Of a stretch of 64,000 nt of DNA, positions 1-8,343 are shown piece by piece (position 1 is the first letter of the stretch; each line of letters begins with the position of its first letter). The notes under the pieces are model-generated. The model ran no database searches. It was not told the DNA's origin and was given only the letters and a program-made list of their open reading frames with translations. This stretch comes from Olleya sp. YS. Its GTDB lineage: Bacteria > Bacteroidota > Bacteroidia > Flavobacteriales > Flavobacteriaceae. The translations under genes and the position numbers were made by a program. The DNA is taken from positions 966,001 to 1,030,000 of the forward strand of contig NZ_CP121685.1 in NCBI RefSeq assembly GCF_029760915.1. The letters are read 5' to 3'.

Positions 1-705
1 ATCTGGATGGTATTTTTTAGCCATAGTTCGGTAAGCCTTTTTTATTTGATCTACAGTTGCAGTTTTATTAATTTCTAAAATCTTATACGCATTGTCACTA
101 CTGTTATAAAACATAGCTTTAATACTAGTATAATCACGACTACTAATGCCTAAATAATTAGAAATACGGTTAATCTCTGCTTCTTCATCGTCTGTCACCA
201 TTTGGTCTGCTTTTGCAATACCAAATAAAAAGTGAAGTAATTGTAAACGCGCTGCATGATCCATCATTTGTTGGATTTGTCTACAAACATCTCTAGTAGA
301 TATAGTTTGTTTACTAACACTTTTAAAGAGTTTAAACGCTTTGTTGGCTCTGTCTTTACCATATAATTCTACAAACTTATTACGAACAAAATCCAGCTCG
401 CGTTGGTCTTGACTTCCGTCTGCTTTTATAACTACAGATGCTAAGATTAATAAACTAACTTCAAAGTCTCCAGAAGTGGTTTGAGCACGACGTTGTTGTT
501 GGGTTCTGTAGTTTGGTCTGGTTCTATAATTAGGTTGTCTACGTTGTTGTCTTTGCTGGTTTTTAGGGTTTCCATCACCTAACAAAAAACCGCCTTTACT
601 TGACATGGCATCACCTAAGCTACCTATTGCTAATCCAATAATTGCACCTATTGGTCCACCTAAAGACCAACCTAAAGTGGCACCAATCCATTTTAATCCG
701 CTCAT
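1..705 (-). CDS. DjlA-like TerB/DnaJ-domain co-chaperone, 3' end cut by window edge
   Basis: The ATG is at 705 and 235 codons remain before the window edge. Residues 1-30 are Gly/Ala/Leu-rich and hydrophobic (GATLGWSLGGPIGAIIGLAIG), suggesting a membrane-embedded segment as in DjlA. A Gln/Arg-rich linker follows, then a TerB-like helical domain from about 75 to 190 with the acidic motif VVIKADGSQDQRE. The end is the start of a J domain (QIKKAYRTMAKKYHPD) in which the diagnostic HPD is visible as the last codons. The family stimulates DnaK ATPase at the membrane. The gene is divergent from the bacilliredoxin gene. The identification is fairly firm; the missing part is the rest of the J domain. 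Confidence 0.85.
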   Translation of the reverse strand, partial: MSGLKWIGATLGWSLGGPIGAIIGLAIGSLGDAMSSKGGFLLGDGNPKNQQRQQRRQPNYRTRPNYRTQQQRRAQTTSGDFEVSLLILASVVIKADGSQDQRELDFVRNKFVELYGKDRANKAFKLFKSVSKQTISTRDVCRQIQQMMDHAARLQLLHFLFGIAKADQMVTDDEEAEINRISNYLGISSRDYTSIKAMFYNSSDNAYKILEINKTATVDQIKKAYRTMAKKYHPD

Positions 706-906
706 AAATTTTAATCTTATTTTAAAAAGTAAATATACTACTTTGTTAGTACACTTTAAATGGGTTTTGTTACTACTGTTGGTGGATTAGTGCGTTAAGG
801 ATTACTCATACATGTTATTTTGAAAGAAATAGTAAGTGCTGCGCAATTGTAACGACATCCTTTTTTGTGCGCGCTTATACGCAAAAAAGATATAGTGAAT
901 AGTCTG

Positions 907-934
907 ACCTTATGGCACCATAGTGACATAAGGT
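907..934. promoter_or_regulatory. 28-bp near-perfect dyad, candidate operator upstream of brxA-like gene
   Basis: The left arm ACCTTATGGCAC and right arm GTGACATAAGGT are complementary at 11 of 12 positions around a CATA centre. No T-run follows, so a terminator is unlikely. It lies about 33 bp upstream of the likely -7 element of the bacilliredoxin gene, a position suited to a dimeric regulator. Which protein binds is unknown. Confidence 0.5.
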
Positions 935-966
935 AATGTTAAAATATAAATTGCATGGTTTTTGAT

Positions 967-974
967 TATCTTTG
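967..974 (+). promoter_or_regulatory. Bacteroidota -7 promoter element (TATCTTTG)
   Basis: TATCTTTG matches TAnnTTTG exactly and lies 35 bp upstream of the bacilliredoxin ATG. I found no well-spaced -33 TTG, so the call rests on the -7 box and its position. Confidence 0.45.
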
Positions 975-1009
975 CACGAGATAGATTTATAAACATAAAA
1001 TTACAATAT

Positions 1010-1420
1010 ATGTATCCAGCAGAATTAGTAAAACCAATGCGTGAAGACTTAACTAACGTAGGTTTTGAAGAATTACATACAGCAGAAGCAGTAAACGAAG
1101 CAATAGCAAAAGAAGGCACGACATTAGTGGTTGTAAACTCGGTTTGTGGTTGTGCAGCAGCTAATGCAAGACCAGGAGCTAGAATGAGTTTGCAAAATGA
1201 CAAAAAACCATCAAATATTGTGACGGTTTTTGCAGGTGTAGATAAAGAAGCAACAGACCAAGCTAGAGCACACATGGTACCATTTCCTCCAAGCTCACCA
1301 AGTATGGCTTTATTTAAAAACGGAGAATTAGTACACATGTTAGAGCGTCATCATATTGAAGGTCGTCCAGCAGAACTAATTGCTGAAAATCTAATTGATG
1401 CTTACAACGAGCATTGCTAG
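1010..1420 (+). CDS. BrxA/BrxB family bacilliredoxin (YphP/YqiW-like)
   Basis: This 136-residue thioredoxin-fold protein begins at MYPAELVKPM, the conserved N-terminus of the family; an in-frame ATG further upstream would place the promoter inside the gene. The redox motif CGC appears in NSVCGCAAANARPG, and the segments VFAGVDKEAT and FPPSSPSMALFKNG are also family hallmarks. In Firmicutes these proteins remove bacillithiol from oxidised proteins. Whether this organism uses bacillithiol cannot be told from the window. The gene is monocistronic, with a dyad and promoter upstream and a clear terminator downstream. Confidence 0.9.
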   Translation: MYPAELVKPMREDLTNVGFEELHTAEAVNEAIAKEGTTLVVVNSVCGCAAANARPGARMSLQNDKKPSNIVTVFAGVDKEATDQARAHMVPFPPSSPSMALFKNGELVHMLERHHIEGRPAELIAENLIDAYNEHC

Positions 1421-1444
1421 AAGACACTAAAAAGTATTTAATTT

Positions 1445-1472
1445 AAACCACGATTTTTATCGTGGTTTTTTT
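1445..1472 (+). terminator. Rho-independent terminator after bacilliredoxin gene
   Basis: The stem AAACCACGAT / ATCGTGGTTT encloses a TTTT loop and is followed directly by a T-run. Confidence 0.85.
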
Positions 1473-1498
1473 ATTTTTGAATACTATTAATCTTAACC

Positions 1499-2236
1499 AT
1501 GAGAAAGCTTTTAGCTTATCCTTTAACTTGTATATATTACCTTTTTTTTGGGTTAAGCTTGCTTGTATTTCATCCCATACAATGGATTTGTTTTAACGTA
1601 TTTGGTTACCAAGCTCATAAAAAAAGTGTGGATTATTTAAACTTTTGTTTGACACGTTGTTTGCATATTTTAGGGATTAGATTTAGCTTTAAAGTCCCAA
1701 AAGACTTGCCTAAAAATGTTCCTATTATCTTAGTTGCAAATCATCAAAGTATGAACGACATACCACCAATAATTTGGTTTATGCGTCGTTTTCATGTAAA
1801 ATTTGTAAGTAAAAAAGAATTAGGTAAAGGTATACCAAGCGTGTCTTATAATTTACGTCATGGTGGCTCTGTTTTAATAGATAGAAAAAATCCTAAACAA
1901 GCTGTTGAGAAAATAAAAGAGATGGCTTATTATATTGAAACCCATAATAGAGGTGTTGTTATTTTCCCAGAAGGTACACGTAGTCGTGATGGTCATCCAA
2001 AGCCTTTTCAAACACGTGGTTTAGCAACTTTAATTGAAGCTGCTCCAAATGCTTACATCATCCCATTAACGATTAATAATTCTTGGAAAACGTTGATGTA
2101 CGGAAAATTCCCAATGGGAATTGGAGCGCATCTAAAATTTAAAGTTCACCAACCCTTAAAAGTGAGTGATTTTGAAACTAAACCCTTGATAGAATTGGTT
2201 GAAACTACTATAAAAAATGACATCATCGTTGGATAA
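1499..2236 (+). CDS. plsC: 1-acyl-sn-glycerol-3-phosphate acyltransferase (PlsC family)
   Basis: This 245-residue membrane protein starts with a hydrophobic segment (YPLTCIYYLFFGLSLLVF). It carries the acyltransferase motif NHQSMND (NHxxxxD type) near residue 80 and the acceptor-binding motif FPEGTRS near 157. The family transfers an acyl chain to lysophosphatidic acid, giving phosphatidic acid for phospholipid synthesis at the inner membrane. The last 20 bases overlap the start of the next gene, implying translational coupling. A second PlsC-type protein lies at 52482-53219; which is the main housekeeping enzyme cannot be decided here. Confidence 0.88.
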   Translation: MRKLLAYPLTCIYYLFFGLSLLVFHPIQWICFNVFGYQAHKKSVDYLNFCLTRCLHILGIRFSFKVPKDLPKNVPIILVANHQSMNDIPPIIWFMRRFHVKFVSKKELGKGIPSVSYNLRHGGSVLIDRKNPKQAVEKIKEMAYYIETHNRGVVIFPEGTRSRDGHPKPFQTRGLATLIEAAPNAYIIPLTINNSWKTLMYGKFPMGIGAHLKFKVHQPLKVSDFETKPLIELVETTIKNDIIVG

Positions 2237-2885
2237 CAATATACTTATAGAGCATACAAAGCAATTTGTAAAAGACACTTTAAAGGATGCTGAAGGTGGA
2301 CACGATTGGTTTCACACCCTAAGAGTGTTTAACAATAGCTTACTTATCTCTAAGTATGAGGATGTTGATCTATTAGTGGTTAAACTTGGCGCTTTATTGC
2401 ATGATATTGCAGATAGCAAATTCCATGATGGAGATAATACTATTGGCCCTAAATTAGCTGGCGAATTTTTGTTGAAACAAAATGTGGACTCAGCAACCAT
2501 AAACCATGTGATTAAGATTATTGAAAACATCTCATATAGTTCTAATATTGGAAATGCTCAAGCTTTTAAATCTAAAGAACTTGATGTGGTTCAAGATGCT
2601 GACCGATTAGATGCTTTGGGTGCTATTGGAATTGCACGTACCTTTAACTATGGTGGATTTAAAAACAGAGCACTTTATAATCCAGAGATTAAACCCAACT
2701 TAAAAATGAGTCAGGCTGAATATAAAGGGTCGACTGCGCCAACCATTAATCATTTTTACGAAAAACTACTGCTTTTAAAAGATACAATGAATACCAAAAC
2801 GGGTAAAAAAATTGCGGAAAAACGTCATGATTATATGGTTGCGTTTTTAAAGCAATTTTTTTCTGAGTGGGACGGTGAAAAATAG
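2217..2885 (+). CDS. HD-domain phosphohydrolase
   Basis: This 222-residue protein has the metal-binding HD pattern: H33 in HDWFHTLRV, H62-D63 in LLHDIAD, and a distal Asp in QDADRLDALG near residue 127. That layout matches the YedJ-like group of small HD hydrolases, whose substrates are mostly undefined. It overlaps the acyltransferase gene by 20 bp and ends one base before the end of the convergent radical SAM gene. The family assignment is good; the substrate is unknown. Confidence 0.82.
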   Translation: MTSSLDNNILIEHTKQFVKDTLKDAEGGHDWFHTLRVFNNSLLISKYEDVDLLVVKLGALLHDIADSKFHDGDNTIGPKLAGEFLLKQNVDSATINHVIKIIENISYSSNIGNAQAFKSKELDVVQDADRLDALGAIGIARTFNYGGFKNRALYNPEIKPNLKMSQAEYKGSTAPTINHFYEKLLLLKDTMNTKTGKKIAEKRHDYMVAFLKQFFSEWDGEK

Positions 2886-2886
2886 T

Positions 2887-3960
2887 TTAAAATAGCTTTA
2901 ATTGATTGTCTTTATAGACTTCATGTAAAGATGTATTTAATTTTGGCATGGCTTTATCTTTAAAGTATTTATGTCTTGCCAATTTGACTAAATCATTAAT
3001 CTGTTTTGCTATTTGACCTTCGCCACGCATACGTGTTCCATAACGAGAATCGTTTAGGTGTCCTCCATGACAATTTTCTATTTGATGTAATACTTTGTCT
3101 GCACGATCAGGTAATGTTTTTTTAATCCAATCTGTAAAAATCTCGCCTATTGCGCCATTTAATCTTACGATAGTATGTGCAATACTCAATGCACCTGCTT
3201 CACTAACTGCTTTTGCCAATGGTAATACCTCATGACTATTAATGGCTGGTATTAAAGGTGCCAACATTACGTTTACTGGAATGTTATTATCGCTTAACAC
3301 TTTTACAGTTTCTAACCGTTTTTTTATGGTTGCTGTTCTAGGTTCTAAAATACGTCTTGTGGTTTCTGACAATGACGTGATAGAGATATTGACACTAATT
3401 AAATGGTCTTTTGCCAAAGCTTTTAAAAGGTCTAAATCCCTAAGAATTAAACTATTTTTAGTGATGATAGCAACTGGATGTTTATACTTCAAAAACACTT
3501 TTAAACATTGTCTAGTAATTTTAAAGTGTTGTTCTGCTGGTTGATAACAATCGGTATTGCCTGACATGACAATGGGTTGTGCTTTCCAACTTTTCTTTTT
3601 TAAAAATTGCTCTAATAATTCTGGTGCTTTCTTTTTTACTAAAATACGTCGTTCAAAATCTAATCCTGCACTATAACCCCAAAACTCGTGACTATTCCTT
3701 GCGTAACAATAGATGCAACCATGCTCGCATCCTTGATACATATTCATGCAATACGCCATACCAACATCTGGACTGGTCACTTTATTGACAATTGTTTTTG
3801 GAAAGACTTCTAGATATTGAGTCTTATTTTTATCTGCTTGCTCACCTTCTTTTTCGCAGTATTCTAAAAAATCATCACGCTGTTCGTGAGTCAATTCAAA
3901 AAAACGATTATGCGTATTAAGCTGCGCACCTCTTCCTTTTATCTTTGAATTATTTAACAT
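2887..3960 (-). CDS. PA0069-family radical SAM protein
   Basis: This 357-residue protein has the radical SAM cluster motif CEHGCIYCYA (CxxxCxxC) at about residue 78, followed by the conserved HEFWGYSAGLDFE. Other visible motifs are SGNTDCYQP, ITKNSLILRD and RTATIKKRLETV, which are characteristic of the PA0069/SplB-like group. The [4Fe-4S] cluster would cleave S-adenosylmethionine to a 5'-deoxyadenosyl radical. The physiological substrate of this group is not established; similarity to spore photoproduct lyase has led to suggestions of nucleic-acid repair. The gene appears to stand alone. Confidence 0.85.
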   Translation of the reverse strand: MLNNSKIKGRGAQLNTHNRFFELTHEQRDDFLEYCEKEGEQADKNKTQYLEVFPKTIVNKVTSPDVGMAYCMNMYQGCEHGCIYCYARNSHEFWGYSAGLDFERRILVKKKAPELLEQFLKKKSWKAQPIVMSGNTDCYQPAEQHFKITRQCLKVFLKYKHPVAIITKNSLILRDLDLLKALAKDHLISVNISITSLSETTRRILEPRTATIKKRLETVKVLSDNNIPVNVMLAPLIPAINSHEVLPLAKAVSEAGALSIAHTIVRLNGAIGEIFTDWIKKTLPDRADKVLHQIENCHGGHLNDSRYGTRMRGEGQIAKQINDLVKLARHKYFKDKAMPKLNTSLHEVYKDNQLKLF

Positions 3961-4032
3961 ATTTGTGAATTTTTGTAAAATTACAAATAATACTTATCAA
4001 AAATTAAATTATAATTTTGTGTTATTAACAAA

Positions 4033-4061
4033 AAAAGCTTCAATGTATAATTGAAGCTTTT
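4033..4061 (-). terminator. Terminator for the TraB/GumN gene
   Basis: The stem AAAAGCTTCAA / TTGAAGCTTTT surrounds a 7-base loop, with A- and T-rich flanks on both sides. It lies 24 bp past the stop of the minus-strand gene at 4085. Confidence 0.8.
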
Positions 4062-4084
4062 ATAATTGGTTGGTATAATTTTTA

Positions 4085-4954
4085 CTACTCTAACACAGGA
4101 GTTACTGTATAACCAGCTTTTTTTAGTAGATTAATAACGCCTTGTTCTCCTCCTAAATGTCCTGCTCCTACTGCATAAAAAACAGCGTCTTCTTTTGAAT
4201 ATTCTGCAAATTTAGGTATCCAGTTATTGTTTCTGTCATCTAAAAATAATTTCATTGCTTCAATATCTCCATCCATATAATCATCCATATAATCATACAT
4301 ACCATCAACATCTTCTGCTAAATATAAGTCCAATAACTTTTGGTAAGTATCTGCATTTTTCTCTGGATCTTCAATCATTTCAATAAATTTATCTAGTTGC
4401 TCATCGTATGGCTCAGCTTCAAAAATATTGACTTGATCTGCAAATGTTTCTAATCCTTCCATATCTTTTTCAGCTTGCTTTGTCATTTCTATAAATGTCA
4501 TTTCGTAGCTAGCTACTTCTTCTTCTATAGATGCAGTCATTATTACAGACATTAACATAAAAGGTTTAAACTTATTATAATTAGCCATACCAACTCCTGT
4601 TTTTTCTTTTAGATAGTTGTCTAGAATAACATACTCGTCATCATCCAAATATGACTTTAGCTCTTCACCTTCTTTTAAAAAGGCATTTTTCATGACATCT
4701 GCACTAAAACTTGGATCTGCCATATCAATCTCTAAAGCTACTTTATCACATTTATCAAAAGCATTCTTTACTTTATTTGAAATTTTAAAGTCCTTTTTTG
4801 GTAATAAATGAATAGTCCCAAAAAGATATGAGGTTTTAATACTATCTCCTTCTATCTTCCAAAGATTAGTATTTGGATTGTCCTGTGCATTTAAATTAAA
4901 TATAGCTACAACAGCTAAAAATAATGTTACTATTAATTGTTTTAAATTTTTCAT
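4085..4954 (-). CDS. TraB/GumN family secreted protein
   Basis: This 289-residue protein has a signal peptide (MKNLKQLIVTLFLAVVAIFNLNAQ). Near residue 45 it has the family motif YLFGTIHLLPK, and near the C-terminus the second motif AVGAGHLGGEQGV. The TraB/GumN fold is related to the Tiki/EreA hydrolases, in which the GTxH and GxxH motifs bind metal; function in Flavobacteriia is undefined. It is probably periplasmic. A larger relative with the same N-terminal domain is at 14764-18249. It has its own terminator and appears monocistronic. Confidence 0.85.
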   Translation of the reverse strand: MKNLKQLIVTLFLAVVAIFNLNAQDNPNTNLWKIEGDSIKTSYLFGTIHLLPKKDFKISNKVKNAFDKCDKVALEIDMADPSFSADVMKNAFLKEGEELKSYLDDDEYVILDNYLKEKTGVGMANYNKFKPFMLMSVIMTASIEEEVASYEMTFIEMTKQAEKDMEGLETFADQVNIFEAEPYDEQLDKFIEMIEDPEKNADTYQKLLDLYLAEDVDGMYDYMDDYMDGDIEAMKLFLDDRNNNWIPKFAEYSKEDAVFYAVGAGHLGGEQGVINLLKKAGYTVTPVLE

Positions 4955-5044
4955 AATTATATGGTTTAAAGTATTAGTGTTTATATTAAAATGTTTGTTA
5001 CAAATTCTACTAGTAATTTTGTTATTGTTATCATTATTTTAGAT

Positions 5045-5143
5045 TTAGAAATATATTTCTTGTATTAGATATATTGCAATTCCAGCTACTAAGCCTATAC
5101 AGAATTTAATTATCTGAATTCGATTTGAGTTTTTAATTTTCAT
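5045..5143 (-). CDS. Possible 32-residue membrane peptide coupled to upstream gene
   Basis: This short ORF reads MKIKNSNRIQIIKFCIGLVAG and continues to a single hydrophobic helix ending in IYF. Its ATG overlaps the last 11 bases of the preceding gene, a spacing compatible with translational coupling. A basic N-terminus followed by one membrane helix is what a small inner-membrane protein would look like. There is no homology evidence, and AT-rich DNA easily generates hydrophobic ORFs, so this is tentative. Confidence 0.3.
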   Translation of the reverse strand: MKIKNSNRIQIIKFCIGLVAGIAIYLIQEIYF

Positions 5144-5546
5144 TTTTACTATTATTAGTGTTATTTATAGATACTGACTTGCGTTGACCTTTGTCAATAA
5201 AGTCTAAAGTTATCAGGTTAAAATCTTTTATTCCTTTGACTTTGCTTTGCAAAAGTTTGTCAATACGTTTTACTTCATTGTTAAAATCAAGATAAGTGCA
5301 GTCTGTTAATTGGTATTCTGCTTTTTCAGTAGAAAATCCATCATTCCAACTATATTGTAATCCTAAACTGTATAATGATTGTGTTACTTCTTTACAATCA
5401 CAATTTTCATTTAATACGGTTAAAATGTCTTCTGCTACTTTACTTCCCTTTTTTTGGTTATCGTAAAATCCTTTTATGATTGATACTGTTAGTATTGAAA
5501 TGAAAATTGATATAAAAAATGTTTTCTTGTGTTTTAATGCTTCCAT
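5133..5546 (-). CDS. Small membrane-anchored protein of unknown function
   Basis: I do not recognise this 137-residue protein. It has a basic N-terminus followed by one hydrophobic helix (FFISIFISILTVSIIKGF), so it is probably anchored in the inner membrane with the rest outside. The mature part contains a CDC motif (NENCDCKEV) and one further Cys (LTDCTYLDF), which could form disulfides. It lies downstream of a TPR/AraC regulator with a 217-bp gap and may be followed by a 32-codon ORF. The coding call rests on length and a clean start. Confidence 0.6.
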   Translation of the reverse strand: MEALKHKKTFFISIFISILTVSIIKGFYDNQKKGSKVAEDILTVLNENCDCKEVTQSLYSLGLQYSWNDGFSTEKAEYQLTDCTYLDFNNEVKRIDKLLQSKVKGIKDFNLITLDFIDKGQRKSVSINNTNNSKNEN

Positions 5547-5725
5547 AATTTTGTGTGTTAATTGGTTGTTATTTCTGAAGTCAAAGTACCTTCAAAAAAA
5601 ACCATAAAACAAGAGAAGCTTCCCTAGTTTTAGAAAAATAGGGTTGTAAAAAATAATTATAACTAATTGATAAACAGTTGTTTAAAATGAATTCTCAAAA
5701 ATTACTTACTACAAAGAATAGCAAG

Positions 5726-5747
5726 CCCTAAATTTATAAATTTAGGG
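5726..5747 (-). terminator. Hairpin after the TPR/AraC gene, possible terminator
   Basis: A perfect inverted repeat, CCCTAAATTT / AAATTTAGGG, is separated by two bases and lies 16 bp past the stop at 5763. There is no strong U-tract on the minus transcript, so termination is only probable. Confidence 0.5.
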
Positions 5748-5762
5748 TAAAATCAGAGTGAT

Positions 5763-7472
5763 TTAAGCTAAAGCTTTAAGCTGTTTGATATAAAAAGAAG
5801 GGTTTAAATCGGTATGCTGCTTAAAGTATTTTGTAAACGAATCTGCACTTTTATAACCTAATTCTTCTGCTATAGATTGAATAGAAAAAGAACGAAATCT
5901 ACTATCTTCTTTTAACCTAATTATTGCATAATTAATACGCAGATCGTTTATGTAAGTATTAAAATTTTTCTGGTAATGCGCATTTATAACTTTAGATAAA
6001 TACGAGGTGTTTGTCTTAATTTTTTTAGCCACATTATAAGAGTTGCACTCTTTTTTTAAAAAGTATTCTTGCTCTTCAAGTTTTAGTAAACCTTCTAAAA
6101 TTTGCTGTTTTACTTCTTCATTTACTTCTGTAGAAGTACTTTCGTCTAAAACCTCATCTTTAGTATCGACTATTTTAGTATTGCTATCTGAAGTATTGAA
6201 TTTACTTAGTAATTCCTGAAATTTAATTTCGTTTTGCTTTTTATTTCTGTAGAATTTTAAAAGAAAAAACAATAACGCTAAGATGACTATTGATGCCACT
6301 AAAGCCAAGTATTTTAGATAGTTTCCTTTTTTATTGCTTTCAGATTTAATAGCATCTAATTCTGCTTTAAATGATTTTAATTCTTCATTTTTAAAAGAAG
6401 AAATTACTGTGTCTTGAATTTTACTAAACTCTTCAGTTGTATGGATGTATTTTTCAAAATAGAAGTTTGATTTTTCAATATTACCAGTATGCTTATATGC
6501 TTTAGCTAACAGTTTGTAATGATCATCCATAAATCCTTCTTCCTCCTGTCTTACGCCATAATCATGCGCTCCTTTTTCTAAAACAGAAATTGCTTTATCA
6601 TACTGCTTAAGACCCATGTAAGCACGTCCATAACATCCAGAATACAACAAACTATCGCCTTTACTAAGTGGTAAACAATAGGTTTTTGAAATTTCGAAAT
6701 TTGATATTGCTTGTTTAAAATTATTATACAACAAATCAACTTCTCCTTTTGTTCTATAAAATGCTTTAGACAAACAACTGTCTTTTACTAATTCATTAAT
6801 ATTTATTGCTTCATCAATATAGGCTTTGGCAGAATCCTTTTGTTTAGAGTTAATGTAAGAACGACTAATAAAATATAAAGATGAAATCTCTGCGCTTAAT
6901 CTTCTATCTTCATTATTTGAGTCTCCTATTTGTGTTTGTCCTCTATTTAATTTTAAAGCTTCCTTTTGATATGATAATGCTTTTTCATGATCGCCAATTA
7001 CAGACTTTACATATCCTAACTGCGTTAAAATTATGCTTTGAAACTTATAGTTATTAATTGATTTTGCAATATTTAAAGCTTTAGTATACTTCTCTATAGA
7101 TTTACCCCAAATACCCTGAAAAAAATATGTGTTAGCTAACACATAAAAGTTTTGTAATACATGGTCTTGTAAATCATATTTTGCAGCAAGCTCAAGTATC
7201 CTTTCCTCTTCTGTTTTAAAATCTCCAAAATTTCTATCTAAAATATTAGCATGAATATATTTAGCTAAACCAGATATTTCTTCTTTTGGATTAGCTTCTT
7301 TTTTTGCTTTGCTTATATAGTAAAGCGTAACTTCTTTTGCTAAATCAGCATCAGTTTGAAAAGTTTTATTTATTAAGTCTGATAGCTCTTCATAACTCTT
7401 TAATGAAAGAGAATCTGTCTCTTGAGCAGAAAGCGTAGTAATAAAAAAAAGAAATAAAAAGGTAAACCTCAT
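5763..7472 (-). CDS. TPR-sensor AraC-type transcriptional regulator, membrane-spanning
   Basis: This 569-residue protein starts with a signal peptide (MRFTFLFLFFITTLSAQ). Residues from about 60 to 360 are tetratricopeptide-like helices (for example KSIEKYTKALNIAKSINN and EKALSYQKEALKLN). One transmembrane helix follows near 385-405 (YLALVASIVILALLFFLLKFY), then a C-terminal AraC/XylS HTH domain (SIQSIAEELGYKSADSFTKYFKQH). The layout is a periplasmic TPR sensor joined through the membrane to a cytoplasmic DNA-binding domain, common in Flavobacteriia. The ligand and target genes are unknown; neighbouring small membrane genes are possible targets. Confidence 0.85.
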   Translation of the reverse strand: MRFTFLFLFFITTLSAQETDSLSLKSYEELSDLINKTFQTDADLAKEVTLYYISKAKKEANPKEEISGLAKYIHANILDRNFGDFKTEEERILELAAKYDLQDHVLQNFYVLANTYFFQGIWGKSIEKYTKALNIAKSINNYKFQSIILTQLGYVKSVIGDHEKALSYQKEALKLNRGQTQIGDSNNEDRRLSAEISSLYFISRSYINSKQKDSAKAYIDEAININELVKDSCLSKAFYRTKGEVDLLYNNFKQAISNFEISKTYCLPLSKGDSLLYSGCYGRAYMGLKQYDKAISVLEKGAHDYGVRQEEEGFMDDHYKLLAKAYKHTGNIEKSNFYFEKYIHTTEEFSKIQDTVISSFKNEELKSFKAELDAIKSESNKKGNYLKYLALVASIVILALLFFLLKFYRNKKQNEIKFQELLSKFNTSDSNTKIVDTKDEVLDESTSTEVNEEVKQQILEGLLKLEEQEYFLKKECNSYNVAKKIKTNTSYLSKVINAHYQKNFNTYINDLRINYAIIRLKEDSRFRSFSIQSIAEELGYKSADSFTKYFKQHTDLNPSFYIKQLKALA

Positions 7473-7509
7473 TAATTAAAGGATTGTCAATAATTATATA
7501 ACATTGAAA

Positions 7510-8292
7510 TTATTTTCCAGGAAAATCCGCCTTTCGTTTTTCTAAAAATGCAGTAGTCCCTTCTTTAAAATCTTCGGTTCCAAAGCAGTCTCCAAATTGA
7601 TCGATTTCTACTTTAAAGCCATCCACTCCATCTTTATAATTAGCATTTATAGCTTTTATTGCTTTGCTAATGGCTACTGAAGAATTACGCATAATTTTAC
7701 CAGCTATTTTTTCTGCTAATGGTAATAATTCGTCTTGTGCTACAACATGATTAACTAAACCATAGTTTAAAGCTGTTTGTGCATCTATCATACCTGCTGT
7801 CATTACTAGTTCCATAGCACGACCTTTACCTACTAATTGTGGTAGACGTTGTGTACCTCCATATCCAGGTATGACTCCTAAACTAACTTCTGGTAAACCC
7901 ATTTTTGCGTTGTCACTTGCCACTCTAAAATGACAAGCCATAGCCAATTCTAATCCACCACCAAGTGCAAAACCATTAACTGCTGCAATAACTGGAGTGC
8001 TTAAATTTTCGACAAAATCAAACAATAGTTCTTGACCTTTTGCTGCTAGTTTTCCGCCATTTTCCACACTAAAATTAGCAAACTCGCTTATATCTGCTCC
8101 TGCTACAAATGCTTTTTCGCCACTACCAGTTACGATTATTACTTTGGTGTTTTTATCTTTATTAGCAGTATCAAATGCGCTGTGTAATTCTTCAATAGTA
8201 GCTTTATTTAAAGCATTTAATTTTGAAGGTCTATTAATAGTAATGGTTGTTATTCCATTTTGGGATGCTGTAAGTATGTTTTCGTAATTCAT
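7510..8292 (-). CDS. Enoyl-CoA hydratase/isomerase family protein (crotonase)
   Basis: This 260-residue protein has the crotonase oxyanion-hole segments (AFVAGADISEFA and ALGGGLELAMACHFRVAS). Both catalytic glutamates of true hydratases are present, in GGGLELAM and LPEVSLGVIPGYGGTQRL. This supports syn-hydration of trans-2-enoyl-CoA in beta-oxidation or a related catabolic route rather than an isomerase-only role. It lies between the TPR regulator and a histidine kinase gene on the same strand, with gaps of about 40-50 bp, and no partner beta-oxidation genes are nearby. Confidence 0.88.
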   Translation of the reverse strand: MNYENILTASQNGITTITINRPSKLNALNKATIEELHSAFDTANKDKNTKVIIVTGSGEKAFVAGADISEFANFSVENGGKLAAKGQELLFDFVENLSTPVIAAVNGFALGGGLELAMACHFRVASDNAKMGLPEVSLGVIPGYGGTQRLPQLVGKGRAMELVMTAGMIDAQTALNYGLVNHVVAQDELLPLAEKIAGKIMRNSSVAISKAIKAINANYKDGVDGFKVEIDQFGDCFGTEDFKEGTTAFLEKRKADFPGK

Positions 8293-8343
8293 TGAGTTTG
8301 TATTTTATAAAAACGTATCATTTATTCTTGCCTACGCAAGACA

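Larger units (their letters stand above)
706..1009. other. Divergent intergenic region with dyads
   Basis: This roughly 300-bp gap lies between the divergent TerB/DnaJ and bacilliredoxin genes. I see no coding potential other than antisense ORFs. It holds an imperfect hairpin around 859-889 (T-run, GTGCG, A-run), the 907-934 dyad and a TAnnTTTG motif, which are listed separately or noted here. Confidence 0.6.

Noticed and set aside
605-790. 61-codon plus-strand ORF with a hydrophobic end
   Set aside because: It is antisense to the TerB/DnaJ gene for most of its length, which is clearly coding on the minus strand.
910-1338. 142-codon minus-strand ORF
   Set aside because: It is the reverse shadow of the bacilliredoxin gene, which has clear family motifs.
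8326-8341. Small hairpin TCTTGC-CTAC-GCAAGA between the histidine kinase and crotonase genes
   Set aside because: The stem is only 6 bp with no T-run; it is too weak to call a terminator or regulatory site.
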